Shown piece by piece: positions 41,621 to 51,098 of a DNA stretch of 64,000 bases; position 1 is the stretch's first letter; every line of letters starts with the position of its first letter. A program made the translations under genes and the position numbers. The notes beneath the pieces are model-generated. The model was not told the origin of the DNA, ran no database searches, and was given only the letters and a program-made list of their open reading frames with translations. This DNA is from Micromonospora halotolerans (GTDB taxonomy: Bacteria > Actinomycetota > Actinomycetes > Mycobacteriales > Micromonosporaceae), in the NCBI RefSeq assembly GCF_032108445.1, contig NZ_CP134876.1:6386001-6450000 (forward strand), given 5' to 3'.

Positions 41621-42847
41621 GTGAAGATCGCGGCGCCGACAATCAGGTGGACGCCCTGGCGGTTCGTGACCGTGTTCGGTGTTGTCAGTCTGCTGTCGGA
41701 CGTGGTGTACGAGGGCGCCCGGTCAGTCATCGGTCCTTACCTGGCCATCCTCGGCGCATCCGCGACCCTCGTCGGCCTGGTCACCGGTGTCGGGGAGGCG
41801 TTCGCCCTGGCCGGACGGCTGGGCAGCGGGCCCCTCGCCGACCGAACCCAGGCCTACTGGCCGCTGGTCCTGGTCGGCTACGTCCTGACCATGGTCGCGG
41901 TGCCCGCACTCGGGCTGACCAGCGCATTGTGGCTGGCTGCGGTGCTGTTCGTCGCGGAACGTGCCGGTAAGGCGATCCGGGGCCCGGCGCGCGATGTCAT
42001 GATCTCCCACGCGGCCTCGGCAGTGGGCCGTGGCAAGGGCTTCGCCGTGCACGAGGCGCTCGACCAGGCGGGGGCGGTTGCCGGGCCGTTGCTGGTCGCC
42101 GCCGTTCTGGCCGCCACCGCCTACCACTACCGACCCGCGTTCCTCGCCTTGGCCGTACCGGGTGTGGCGGCGCTGCTCCTGCTGCTGTGGCTGCGCGTCG
42201 GCGTTCCCGATCCGCGCCGCTTTGAACCGAGTCCTCAACCCGGTGCGGCGCCCACCCCGCCGGGCGTCCGGCTGCCCCGCGTGTTCTGGACCTATCTGGC
42301 CTTTACGGTGCTGACCACGGCCGGCTACGCCACCTTCGGCGTGCTCAGCTTCCACCTCGCCACCCGGCACGTCGTACCGGTGGCGGTGGTCCCGGTCGTG
42401 TACGCCGCCGCAATGGGCGTCGACGCGATCGCCGCGCTGGCCTCCGGGTGGCTGTATGACCGGGCCGGCCTGCGGGTACTGGCCGCCGTCCCCGTGCTGA
42501 CCGCCCTGATCCCGCTGGCCGCCTTCACCACCACTCCGGCGACCGCGGTCGCCGGCGTCCTGGCCTGGGGCGCCGTGCTCGGCATCCAGGAATCCACCAT
42601 GCGTGCGGCCATCGCCGACATCGTCCCCGCTGCCAGGCGGGGCACCGCCTACGGCATCTTCGCCGCCGGGTTGGGCGCGGCGACCCTGGTCGGTGGGGTG
42701 ATCATCGGCGCCCTCTACGACTACTCAATCACCGCCATGATCATCGCCGTGGCCGGAATTCAGGCCGTCGCCCTCGCCCTGTTCGTCGCTACCGATCGCC
42801 CGGCCACCCGGCCCGTTCGCCCTTCACCGCAGGGAAGTCGTGGATGA
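41621..42847 (+). CDS. MFS transporter
   Basis: 408 residues, twelve predicted helices. The loop between helices 2 and 3 has GRLGSGPLADRTQAYWP, the MFS motif A region, and the second half shows ALASGWLYDRAGLRV as its counterpart. RGPARDVMISHAASAVGRGKGFAVHEALDQAG links helices 4 and 5. GTG 41621 is the start; the substrate is unknown. It converges with the oxidoreductase gene. Confidence 0.75.
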   Translation: MKIAAPTIRWTPWRFVTVFGVVSLLSDVVYEGARSVIGPYLAILGASATLVGLVTGVGEAFALAGRLGSGPLADRTQAYWPLVLVGYVLTMVAVPALGLTSALWLAAVLFVAERAGKAIRGPARDVMISHAASAVGRGKGFAVHEALDQAGAVAGPLLVAAVLAATAYHYRPAFLALAVPGVAALLLLLWLRVGVPDPRRFEPSPQPGAAPTPPGVRLPRVFWTYLAFTVLTTAGYATFGVLSFHLATRHVVPVAVVPVVYAAAMGVDAIAALASGWLYDRAGLRVLAAVPVLTALIPLAAFTTTPATAVAGVLAWGAVLGIQESTMRAAIADIVPAARRGTAYGIFAAGLGAATLVGGVIIGALYDYSITAMIIAVAGIQAVALALFVATDRPATRPVRPSPQGSRG

Positions 42848-42957
42848 CGAACGAGCCGGCGACAGCACCGCGGTGGGGCCCGGCGGCGAGTGGGACACCC
42901 GGGATGCTGGCCAGCTCGCGGGCCGGCATCCGCAGGAGAAGCAGGTACATGAGCGAG

Positions 42958-44148
42958 CTAGGCGGTGACGGGCCGGTTGCGCCGGCCGCCGGTGGCGCCC
43001 AGCATGCGGGCCGAGATGGCGATCCGCTTCGCCAGGCCGTAGGTCTTGATCGGGCTGCTGCTGACGGCCTCCTTGTAGAACACGGCTGCTCGGCCGGTGA
43101 GCATCCAGCGCCGAGGAGTGTCGTCGGCGTGCGTGAACTGGATCACCGCGTCCTTCCGGCCGAGGCTGACCGGCTGGTGGATGTAGCCGAACCGGAAGGG
43201 CCGGGGCTCCTTGCCGCGCGCCTGGCGGGCGACGTTCTCGGCGACGTGGGCGGCGGTCGGCAGGCCGCTCTGACACGTGCCGTGGAGCACGCCGTACGCC
43301 TGCCGGATCGCGGCGGCGTCTCCGACGGCATAAATGTCCGGGTGCGACACGGAGCGCAGGGTCGCGTCGGTCACGATCCGACCGGTCTCGTCGGTCGTGA
43401 TCCCGGCATCGGCCGCCAGTGGTGCCACGCGCACCCCGGTGGTCCACAGGGTTCCGTCGCCCGGTACGAACTCGCCTCCGGCCAACTCGACACCATCCGG
43501 CAGCACCCGGGCGACCTCGGCGCCGGCGCGGACGGCCACACCCAGCCGGTCGAGCGACGCCCGCAGGTAGGCGCGCGCCCTGGCACCCATCATCGCGCCC
43601 GGTTCGCTCCGACTCAGCAGCGTCACCTGGACCTTCGGGTAGGACTCGGCGATCTCAGCCGCCGCCTCGATACCGGTCAGCCCGCCCCCGCACACCAGGA
43701 AGGTGCCCTGGTCGGCGGCCTTGAGGTGCTCGGCCACGTGTAGCGCGCTCCGCGGGCTGTTGAGGGTGTAGGCGTGAGCGTCGGCGCCCGGGACGCGGGC
43801 GGAGTCGGTAGTGCTGCCGAGCGCGTAGATCAGCGTCTCGTAGTCCACCGCAACCCGCTTGTCGGAGGTGGAAACGGTGACGGTGCGCGCGGCGGTGTCG
43901 ATGCCGGTTGCCCAGCCCTTGACGAAGGCGATCCCGGTGCCGGTCAACAGGTCCGGGATCCGGTGGTCGGCGAGCTGCTGTCCGGTCGCGATCTGGTGCA
44001 TCCGCAGCCGCTCGGTGAGGCGCTCCGACGGGTTGATCAGTGTCACGCGCACTCGGCCCCTGCCCCGGTGCGCTGCGCCGAGAGCCGCCAGCATGCCGGT
44101 GTATCCGGCGCCGACAACGACGATCCGCTTTTGCTCTGTGTTCACCAT
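42958..44148 (-). CDS. FAD-dependent NAD(P)H oxidoreductase (NDH-2-like), ECF41 partner
   Basis: 396 residues. VVVGAGYTGMLAALGAAHRG is the FAD Rossmann motif, YETLIYALGSTTDSARVPG and LVCGGGLTGIEAAAEIAES the NAD site, and HPDIYAVGDAAAIRQAYG the C-terminal FAD contact. Pyridine nucleotide-disulfide reductase family, without a redox-active CxxxxC. It is 49 bases downstream of an ECF41 sigma factor gene on the same strand and is the expected oxidoreductase partner. A putative respiratory or quinone reductase. Confidence 0.8.
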   Translation of the reverse strand: MVNTEQKRIVVVGAGYTGMLAALGAAHRGRGRVRVTLINPSERLTERLRMHQIATGQQLADHRIPDLLTGTGIAFVKGWATGIDTAARTVTVSTSDKRVAVDYETLIYALGSTTDSARVPGADAHAYTLNSPRSALHVAEHLKAADQGTFLVCGGGLTGIEAAAEIAESYPKVQVTLLSRSEPGAMMGARARAYLRASLDRLGVAVRAGAEVARVLPDGVELAGGEFVPGDGTLWTTGVRVAPLAADAGITTDETGRIVTDATLRSVSHPDIYAVGDAAAIRQAYGVLHGTCQSGLPTAAHVAENVARQARGKEPRPFRFGYIHQPVSLGRKDAVIQFTHADDTPRRWMLTGRAAVFYKEAVSSSPIKTYGLAKRIAISARMLGATGGRRNRPVTA

Positions 44149-44197
44149 GCCCCACGGACGAGGCAGCGGCGCGGCGAGTGAGCTGCTGTGAGCCCCG

Positions 44198-45058
44198 TCA
44201 CAGCCCGCCGATGGCGGTGAGCTTCTCGGGGTTGCTGATCAGGTGGATCTCCCGGGCGCGCCCCTCGACGAGGTGCAGCACGACGACCACCACCGGCGTT
44301 TCGGTGGAGTAGATGACGATGCCGGGGCCGCCGTTGACCTCGGTCATGACAACGCGCGGCGACTCGGGCATGCGCCCGGCGAACGTGACTAGCGCCCGCG
44401 CCACCAGCTCGATTCCGTCGATCGCCTTGCGGGGCGCAGGTGCCAGGCCGCCGCCGTCGCAGACCAACCTGACGTCGGGTGCGAGCACCTCCATCAGGGC
44501 GGTCAGGTCGCCGCCGGCACTGGCCGACATGAACGACTCGGTCACCTTGCGCCGCGTCGCCTGATCGGTGTCGTAGCGCCGGCGGTGTCTGCTCACGTGC
44601 TGGCGTGCACGCACCGCCGTCTGGCGTACCGATTCCGGGCTTCGCTCGACGATCTCGGCGATTTCGTTGTGGGAGTAGCCGAACGCCTCGTGCAGCACGA
44701 AGACCGCCCGCTCGAGCGGCGACAACGACTCCAGGATGAGCAGCACGGCCAGGGACACCGACTCGGCCCTGGCCACATCGTCGGCGACATCGGGCGCGGT
44801 GAGGATCGGCTCGGGCAGCCACGGCCCGACGTACGCCTCGCGTCGGGCGGCGGCGCTGCGCAACCGGTCGATGGCCAGCCGAGTGGTCACCCGGACCAGG
44901 AAGCCCTCCGGGTCGTCGACCTGCCCGATGTCGACGGCGCTCCACCGCAGCCAGGCGTCCTGCACCACGTCCTCGGTGTCGCTGGCGCGACCCAGCACAC
45001 GGTAGGCGACGGCCATCAGCAGTGAGCGATGCGCGGCGAAGACCGTCTCGTGCTGCAC
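44198..45058 (-). CDS. second ECF41-type sigma factor
   Basis: 286 residues from GTG 45058. Sigma-2 (SLLMAVAYRVLGRASDTEDVVQDAWLRW), linker with WLPEP, sigma-4 (LSPLERAVFVLHEAFGYSHNEIAEIV), and a SnoaL-like tail with DGGG and NPEKL. It belongs to the same ECF41 group as the sigma factor at 32828, but the partner gene is an FAD oxidoreductase. Upstream (45059-45340) nothing is recognisable. Confidence 0.85.
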   Translation of the reverse strand: MQHETVFAAHRSLLMAVAYRVLGRASDTEDVVQDAWLRWSAVDIGQVDDPEGFLVRVTTRLAIDRLRSAAARREAYVGPWLPEPILTAPDVADDVARAESVSLAVLLILESLSPLERAVFVLHEAFGYSHNEIAEIVERSPESVRQTAVRARQHVSRHRRRYDTDQATRRKVTESFMSASAGGDLTALMEVLAPDVRLVCDGGGLAPAPRKAIDGIELVARALVTFAGRMPESPRVVMTEVNGGPGIVIYSTETPVVVVVLHLVEGRAREIHLISNPEKLTAIGGL

Positions 45059-45339
45059 CTACCCAGGATACGGAACTGCCGTTCCGCCTTCGCACCACTC
45101 AACTGCTGTCGCTAGCCAAATGCCAGTCGTGTTTGTCGTGAACGGCGATCATGGGTATGGGGTCGGCTTCGCCCCTCGGGCGCCAAACGAAGAACCACCA
45201 AACGACGCCGTACCGCCTGGGTGCCACCTAGCTTGATCTTCAACCTGTGCGTCGCGGGCCCGCAGCCATGCTGGCGTCATCCGGGTGATCGACCACCCAC
45301 ACCTGAACCGTGACCCAACCACGAGCCTTGACGGGGTCG

Positions 45340-45480
45340 TCTGCTGAAGTGGACGAGACGGCAGTTGATCGACGGAACCGGTGGCGGACCAGGCTAGGTT
45401 CGCAGTGGCGGGACGTGCCCGCCCGGTGCGGGCCGTGGCAGAGATGCCGCGGCCTTAGCGTGCGGCGCCGCCCGGTCGAC
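45340..45480 (+). pseudogene. decayed IS5-type transposase fragment
   Basis: In one frame: RNRWRTRLGSQWRDVPARCGP, with preceding VDETAVDRR in a shifted register, aligns to the [31 protein letters not shown] part of the transposase at 23.9 kb. About 45 codons survive and no terminal repeats were found. Confidence 0.5.
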
Positions 45481-46375
45481 CTGGGCCGGTCCCGGAGGGC
45501 CGGTGACCGACGCGTGGAGCCCGTATCACTGGGGAGTTGCCAGATGCCGGGCGGAAACTCCGTGCCGCGCCGGCCACCGTATCGTCGGGATCGCGCTCGA
45601 GGGCCCGCCGGATGTGCGGCGGGATGACCTCGGATTTTGCCATCGCCAGTCGGACCTGCACCGAACGGTCGTCAACCAGGCGTTCCAGATCGGCCTCGTC
45701 CAGCTGGACCGTGCGGACCAGCGCGGCACGGACGTCGACCACGGGGTCCTGGGCAAGCGCGCTGCGCTGCTCGGCGGTGGTCCGGGGGTTGCGGGCGACC
45801 CCCTTGCGTACGCGTGCGGTGCGATCGGCCATCAGAGCGGTGATCACGTCGGGGTCGTGGGTGTGGGTGGCGAGTCGTTCCCGTACCTCGGGTGAGACGT
45901 CGTCGATCAGGCTGGCGGCCAGATCGGGCTCCAACTCTCGCATCTCCGCGAGGAGGCCACGAAGCTCCTTGTCGGGTGCCTCTGACATCACCCGGCGAAC
46001 CGACTCGTCGCAAGCCGGGTTGCCGGCGACCGCCCAGCGGACCCACCGGTCGGCGTCTTTGACGAGACGCAAGAGGTTGGCGACCGAGGTCGAAGGGTTT
46101 CTTGCCACGGCCTCCCGGACCTGACGATCATGGTCCCGAGTCAGCGGTCGCAGTGCCTGCGCGGGTGCGTCGGCCCGGGCCGCGACCGCCTTACGGACCA
46201 CAGCCGACGGGTCGGACGCTAAGTCGATGAGGGTCGTCTGTGGCGTTGCGGGGTCCTGCGCGATGGCGAGCCGCGCGTCGACGCTCCCACCGATCGCACG
46301 GTGGGCGGTGGTACCTGACGCGCTGTGACGATCAGGCCCGCCGACGTCCTGCTGCTTCCCCATGGGCGCAATCAT
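45455..46375 (-). CDS. HEAT/LRV-like repeat protein
   Basis: 306 residues. Repeats of about 22-25 residues with the form DPSAVVRKAVAARADAP, DHDRQVREAVARNPSTS, DADRWVRWAVAGNPACD, DRTARVRKGVARNPRTT, DRSVQVRLAMAKSEVIP, that is, a leucine-rich-repeat-variant/HEAT-like solenoid with a conserved VR or VRxAVA core. A protein- or nucleic-acid-binding scaffold of unknown partner. The last 40 residues (after DDTVAGAARS) leave the repeat pattern and may be recruited from flanking sequence. ATG 46375 or ATG 46363 may be the start. Confidence 0.7.
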   Translation of the reverse strand: MIAPMGKQQDVGGPDRHSASGTTAHRAIGGSVDARLAIAQDPATPQTTLIDLASDPSAVVRKAVAARADAPAQALRPLTRDHDRQVREAVARNPSTSVANLLRLVKDADRWVRWAVAGNPACDESVRRVMSEAPDKELRGLLAEMRELEPDLAASLIDDVSPEVRERLATHTHDPDVITALMADRTARVRKGVARNPRTTAEQRSALAQDPVVDVRAALVRTVQLDEADLERLVDDRSVQVRLAMAKSEVIPPHIRRALERDPDDTVAGAARSFRPASGNSPVIRAPRVGHRPSGTGPGRPGGAAR

Positions 46376-46478
46376 GTCACGGACTGACTGGGGCAGCGCG
46401 AGCCTGACCAGCGCGTTGACGATGGCCGAAGCGTTACCTCACCGCGGCGCCCTTCGGTACGTCAGCTGCACGGACCTC

Positions 46479-48209
46479 TCAGCTGTGCCAGGAGCGCCAG
46501 AGGGAGGCGTAGGCGCCGTCGGCGCGGATGAGTTCGTCGTGGCTGCCGAGTTCGGTGATCCGGCCGTTCTCCATCACGGCGACCCGGTCGGCGTCGTGCG
46601 CGGTGTTGAGCCGGTGCGCGATCGCGATGACGGTCCGGCCGGTGAGCACGGCCGCCAGCGCGCGCTCGGTACGCCGGGCGGTGGTCGGATCGAGCGCGGC
46701 TGTCGCCTCGTCGAGGATCAGCGTGTGGGGGTCGGCGAGCACCAGCCGGGCCAGCGCGAGCTGCTGCGCATCGGCCGCCCCGAGTTGCCTGGCCCCGTCG
46801 CCGAGTTCCGTGTCGAGGCCGTGGGGCAGCTCGGCGTACCAGTCGGCGCCGACGGCGACCAGCGCGGCTCGCATCTGTTCGTCGGACGCGTCCGGCGCGG
46901 CGAAGGAGAGGTTGTCGCGCACAGAGCCGATGAAGACGTGGTGTTCCTGGGTGACCAGGGCGATCCGGCGGCGGCGCTCGGCGGGATCCAGGTCGGTGAC
47001 CGGGCAGCCGCCGATGCTGACCACGCCCTGTCGCGGCGCGTCGATCCCGGCCAGCAGCCGGGCCAGGGTGGATTTCCCGGCACCCGACGGGCCGACGATA
47101 GCCAACCGCTCGCCGGGCCGTACCTCCAGGTCGATGCCGTGCAGGACGTCGTGGCCGTCGGTGTACGAGAATCGGGCGCCGCGCACGACGAGCCGCTCCC
47201 CGGGTGGCGCGGAAGCCTTGCCGGGCGGCTCCGGTGGCACCTGGCCGACGCCGAGCACGCGGGCGAATGACGCGAAGCCGCGCTGCGCCTGTTCGGTCCA
47301 CTGCAGGATCCGGTCCAACGGCTCGATCGCCTGCTGAAGATAGAGCGCGGCGGCGACCACTTCACCGAGCGAGACCAGCCCCTTGGACATGAAGAAGCCG
47401 CCGACCAGCAGCACTGCGGCGATCGGCAACGGATAGCTGGCCTCCACCACCGTGTAGAACACGGTCCGCAGCGCGAGCGTCGCCCGTCGGGTGGCCCACA
47501 CCCGGGCGATGCGCTCGGTGCCATGGACGATCCGATCGTCAGTGAGGCGCAGCGCCTCCACGGTGCGCGCGCCCTCGGCGGTGGTGGTCAGCGTCTCGGT
47601 CAGCTCCGCCGTGGCGGCGCCCTCGGCGAGGTAAGCGGCGCTGGCCCGCCGCAGGTACCAGCGGCTCGCCGCCCAGATCGGCGGCAGCCCGGCCAGCGCG
47701 ACCAGGCCGAGCATGGGGTGCAGCAGGAAGATCGCCCCGAACAGCAGCGTCAGCTGCGCCGATGCGATGACGATGGTAGGCACGACGTCGCGGACGGTGG
47801 TCCCGGCCGTTGACACGTCGACGGAGCTGCGGGTGGCGAGGTCCCCGGAGCCGGCCCGCTCCACGACGCCGACGGGCAGGCCCAGCGTCGTGCGGATGAA
47901 CTCCTCGCGCAGCCGGGCAACCGCCCGCTCCCCGAACCGGTGACCGGCGTACTGGGCGTACCGGGAGAGCAGCGCCTGCACCAGAACGCATCCGCCGATC
48001 GCCGCCGCCAAGCGGTCCACGGTGGCGACGCCCGCGCCGGCGGCAACCTGGTCGACGATGGTGCCAAGCAGCCACGGCGCGGCGAGTCCGGCGATCGCGG
48101 CGGCACCGTGCAACACCAGCACGACCAGGACCGCGCGCCGGTCCCGGCCGACGAGGTCCAGCATCTCCCGTCGGACCGCGGCCCAGTCCGCTACCGGCAG
48201 CCGGCTCAC
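46479..48209 (-). CDS. ABC exporter half-transporter, canonical ATPase half
   Basis: 576 residues. N-terminal six-helix ABC-exporter membrane domain (about 25-310) and a nucleotide-binding domain with complete Walker A (GPSGAGKST) and Walker B (TLILDEATAALD). Its signature is degenerate, LGAADAQQ in place of LSGGQ. Its ATG overlaps the stop of the upstream exporter gene (ATGA), so the two are a coupled heterodimer. It supplies the intact Walker motifs to the consensus site. Confidence 0.85.
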   Translation of the reverse strand: MSRLPVADWAAVRREMLDLVGRDRRAVLVVLVLHGAAAIAGLAAPWLLGTIVDQVAAGAGVATVDRLAAAIGGCVLVQALLSRYAQYAGHRFGERAVARLREEFIRTTLGLPVGVVERAGSGDLATRSSVDVSTAGTTVRDVVPTIVIASAQLTLLFGAIFLLHPMLGLVALAGLPPIWAASRWYLRRASAAYLAEGAATAELTETLTTTAEGARTVEALRLTDDRIVHGTERIARVWATRRATLALRTVFYTVVEASYPLPIAAVLLVGGFFMSKGLVSLGEVVAAALYLQQAIEPLDRILQWTEQAQRGFASFARVLGVGQVPPEPPGKASAPPGERLVVRGARFSYTDGHDVLHGIDLEVRPGERLAIVGPSGAGKSTLARLLAGIDAPRQGVVSIGGCPVTDLDPAERRRRIALVTQEHHVFIGSVRDNLSFAAPDASDEQMRAALVAVGADWYAELPHGLDTELGDGARQLGAADAQQLALARLVLADPHTLILDEATAALDPTTARRTERALAAVLTGRTVIAIAHRLNTAHDADRVAVMENGRITELGSHDELIRADGAYASLWRSWHS

Positions 48210-50083
48210 CGCAGCGCCCTCTTGGGCCCGGTGAAGTCTTCGACGTCGAGGGCGTCGCCGCCCCGGGCCACCAACTGCCGGTAGCCCCGGTCCTGTTCGA
48301 GCAGTTCGGCGTGCGTGCCGGTGGCGACGATCCGACCTTCGCTCAGATGCGCGACCGTGTCGGCGTGCCCGAGCAGCAACGGTGACGTAGCGAGCACGAT
48401 GGTGGTCCGCCCGGCCCGCGCGACGCGCAGCCGCTCGGCGATCCGCGCCTCCGTGTGCGCGTCCACCGCCGACGTCGGGTCGATGAGGATCAGCACCTCA
48501 GGTTCGGCGAGCAGCGCCCGGGCCAGCCGTACCCGTTGGCGCTGGCCGCCGGAGAGTGTGCGGGCCCGGGTGTCGATCGGGGTGCCGAGCCCGTCGGGCA
48601 GCGCGTCGGCGACGTCCTCCGCCGACGCGATACGCAGGGCCGCCGTGATCCGGTGGTCAGCGCCTCCCTTCTGGGCGAGGGTGTCGCCGTTCCCTGCTCG
48701 GGCGCGGCCGTCGCCGTTCCCCGCCGGGCCGTCGGCGCTCGACGCCCGGCCACGCAGGATGTCCCGTAGGGTCCCGGCGAAGAGGTAGGAGTCGTGGTCG
48801 GCGACCAGGATCCGGGCGCGTACCTGGTCGAGTGCGATCTCGGTCAGCGGCACGCCGCCCCAGGTCACGTCGCTGACGACGTAGCGTCCGAGCCGGTCGG
48901 CCAGGGCGATGGCCTCGGCCGGGTCGTCGGCGGCGACGCCGATCAGCCGACCGTCGCGCACGGCCAGTCCGCAAGCGGGGTCGTACAGGTCTGCGGGCCG
49001 TACCGGCGCGGACCTGGCTAGCGGCCGGCGGGCACCGGGTACGTTTCCCGGCCCGCCCACGTCCTGCGGGGTCGTGCCGCCGACGTGGTCCGGGGTCAGG
49101 TTGAGCAGGGCGATGATGCGGCGGGCGGCGACGCGGCCCCGGATCACCCCGTAGCTTCCCTCGAGCAGGAACCAGACCGGCACGATGAGCGTCGCCACGT
49201 ATCCGTAGACGGCGACCATTTGCCCGACCGTGATGTCGCCAGCGACCGCCATGCGGGCCGCGAGCCACACCACGGCCGCGAGGAACAGCCCCGGTATGGC
49301 GACCGTCAACGCGCCGATCCAGCTGTAGACGGCACCGACCCGATAGCCCTCGGCGAGCAGGTCCTGGGAGCGGGCGGCGTACCGGCGGGCGAACAGGCCG
49401 CGGCCGCCGACCCCGGCCAGCACCCGCAGCCCGGCCACGATGTCGCCGGCCCTGGTGGTGAGGACGCCCTGCTGGTGTCGGTAGACGGACTCCGCCCGTT
49501 CGAGGCGGCGCAGCAGCGGTCCGATGATCAGCGCGATCGCTGGCACGCCCAGCAGCACACACAGCGCCAGCAACGGAGAGACCGACCACAGCACGACGGC
49601 GATGACCGCGTACGCGATGACGGCACCAACGCCCGGGCCGGTCATGGTCAGCACCTGCGACGTGTAGCCGATGTCGGAGCCGCCGACCGTGGCGACCTCC
49701 CCCGCGGCGAGCCGGCGCGGCAGCACCGCGCCGATCCGAGACAACTGGCGCAGCAGGGCCGCCGCGGAGCGGGCTGTAGCGTCCTCCCGGACGAAGGTCA
49801 TCGTGCGGTGCCGCATGATGCCCAGGTACGACAGCCCCACCCCGGCGACGACGATTGCCGCGACCCATAGCAGCAGGGCTCGGGTGTCGTGCGCGCGCAG
49901 TCCGTCGTCGACGGCGCGGGAGACGAGGTACGGCCGGACCGACAGCCCGATCATCCACGCCGTGCCGACCACGGTGCCTCGCAGCACCCGCCAGGGTTGG
50001 CAGCGAACCAGCCACCAGACGTACCGCATCGGCCCCCTCGTGTCCGGCACACCGGGCTCGGGATGCGGAATCTGTGGGGGCAC
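48206..50083 (-). CDS. ABC exporter half-transporter, degenerate ATPase half
   Basis: 625 residues. Exporter membrane domain 1-320; the nucleotide-binding domain has an intact signature (LSGGQRQRVRLARALLAEP) but no recognisable P-loop: the expected region reads CGLAVRDGRLIGVAADDPAEA. Walker B reads VLILIDPTSAVD, with Pro in place of the catalytic Glu. Paired with the next gene it would form one consensus site (Walker of the partner, signature here) and one degenerate site, as in several heterodimeric exporters. The substrate is unknown. Confidence 0.8.
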   Translation of the reverse strand: MPPQIPHPEPGVPDTRGPMRYVWWLVRCQPWRVLRGTVVGTAWMIGLSVRPYLVSRAVDDGLRAHDTRALLLWVAAIVVAGVGLSYLGIMRHRTMTFVREDATARSAAALLRQLSRIGAVLPRRLAAGEVATVGGSDIGYTSQVLTMTGPGVGAVIAYAVIAVVLWSVSPLLALCVLLGVPAIALIIGPLLRRLERAESVYRHQQGVLTTRAGDIVAGLRVLAGVGGRGLFARRYAARSQDLLAEGYRVGAVYSWIGALTVAIPGLFLAAVVWLAARMAVAGDITVGQMVAVYGYVATLIVPVWFLLEGSYGVIRGRVAARRIIALLNLTPDHVGGTTPQDVGGPGNVPGARRPLARSAPVRPADLYDPACGLAVRDGRLIGVAADDPAEAIALADRLGRYVVSDVTWGGVPLTEIALDQVRARILVADHDSYLFAGTLRDILRGRASSADGPAGNGDGRARAGNGDTLAQKGGADHRITAALRIASAEDVADALPDGLGTPIDTRARTLSGGQRQRVRLARALLAEPEVLILIDPTSAVDAHTEARIAERLRVARAGRTTIVLATSPLLLGHADTVAHLSEGRIVATGTHAELLEQDRGYRQLVARGGDALDVEDFTGPKRALR

Positions 50084-50146
50084 CTGCCAAAACTACCGAG
50101 CGGGCTGGTGACGTACCCACCCAATATCCCCGGGTTCGGTCGTGCA

Positions 50147-50272
50147 TCACCCCGCGCGGGCCGCACTGCTGCTGAGGCTGCGGTTGGCCACGAACCGCAG
50201 GCGCTCCAAGCCACCGTCGGTCAAGGCGTTGGCGACGTCCTGGTATTCCAGCCGGACTTCGTGATCCGGCAT
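50147..50272 (-). CDS. hypothetical 41-residue ORF upstream of the exporter pair
   Basis: MPDHEVRLEYQDVANAL followed by TDGGLERLRFVANRSLSSS. It lies 63 bases upstream of the exporter genes on the same strand and lacks a clear ribosome-binding site. It could be the remnant of a larger gene or a substrate peptide; nothing proves either. Confidence 0.25.
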   Translation of the reverse strand: MPDHEVRLEYQDVANALTDGGLERLRFVANRSLSSSAARAG

Positions 50273-50376
50273 GCTGGCAGGCGGCAGAGCCGCGCAGGCC
50301 CACACGCGAGCGGCGCAGCCCGGCGACGTGACAGTCTCGTCAATGCGGATACGCGCGACAGGGAAGGTGCGACGGT

Positions 50377-50787
50377 ATGACCGCTGACGAGATCGGCCGG
50401 CGCGACCCCGAGCCGCGGCAGGACCTGGTGCAGCGCTCGGCACCGTTCCTGCCCGTTGGCAGCGCGATCCGGCAGGTGTTCATCTGCCAGAGCGCGCCGA
50501 ACTTCTGGTTCTTCGTCATCACTTATCTCACCGGCCTGACGATGTTCTGGAACAAGTACCGGTGCGTGGCGGTCACCCAGGACGCCATCTACGTGTTGGA
50601 CAGCAGCAAGCTGTCCGGCGGCGCCAGACCACAGCGGCTGGCGGGCATGATGCCACGTCATACCCGACTTGGTCCGGTCTCCGGCCGGTGGGGGCAGGTG
50701 AACCTACTCGGCGAGCGTCATTGGGTTCACAAACGCTTCCACGACCAGATCGCTGCCGCAGACGAGGAGACCGGTTTCGCCCCATAG
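50377..50787 (+). CDS. membrane protein with PH-like segment, unknown function
   Basis: 136 residues. One hydrophobic segment (NFWFFVITYLTGLTMFW) is followed by KYRCVAVTQDAIYVLDSSKLSG, the pattern of small actinobacterial proteins with a bPH-like beta strand set, and a basic C-terminal part. No function known. ATG 50377 has GGGAAGG upstream. Confidence 0.5.
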   Translation: MTADEIGRRDPEPRQDLVQRSAPFLPVGSAIRQVFICQSAPNFWFFVITYLTGLTMFWNKYRCVAVTQDAIYVLDSSKLSGGARPQRLAGMMPRHTRLGPVSGRWGQVNLLGERHWVHKRFHDQIAAADEETGFAP

Positions 50788-50829
50788 GTCACGACCTTGG
50801 ATGGCGACCTGATGTCATGGTCTGACGCG

Positions 50830-51060
50830 GCCGACGCCCGACCCGGTCGCGCTGCCGACCGACCAGCCGTACTACATCAAGAGCCTGGCCAAGGACGGCG
50901 CAACCGAGTCGAAGCAGACGGACATCAGCAACATGCTGAAGGTCGACAACGCCGGACACTTCGCCCTGCTGGCCACCGGCACGGACCCGCATCAACACGC
51001 ACGACTTCTACTACGACCAGGACAAGGGCGGCCGGCTTCGTGAACACGACCCAAATCTCC
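50830..51060 (+). pseudogene. fragment of an unidentified protein gene, frame-broken
   Basis: One frame gives PTDQPYYIKSLAKDGATESK followed by QTDISNMLKVDNAGHFALLA; after about 50985 another frame gives RINTHDFYYDQDKGGR. The stretches look protein-like and belong together, but no start or family was recognised. Confidence 0.35.
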
Positions 51061-51098
51061 GGGGCACCGACACGTCAAACCGTTGTATATAGAGTGCG

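Noticed and set aside
44149..44197. ECF41 promoter between the second sigma factor and the oxidoreductase gene
   Set aside because: A TGTGACGG stretch is present, but no correct TGTCACA plus CGTC pair at proper spacing.
50147..50272. Possible RiPP precursor for the heterodimeric exporter
   Set aside because: No leader/core features, no modifying enzyme and no ribosome-binding site; listed only as a hypothetical ORF.
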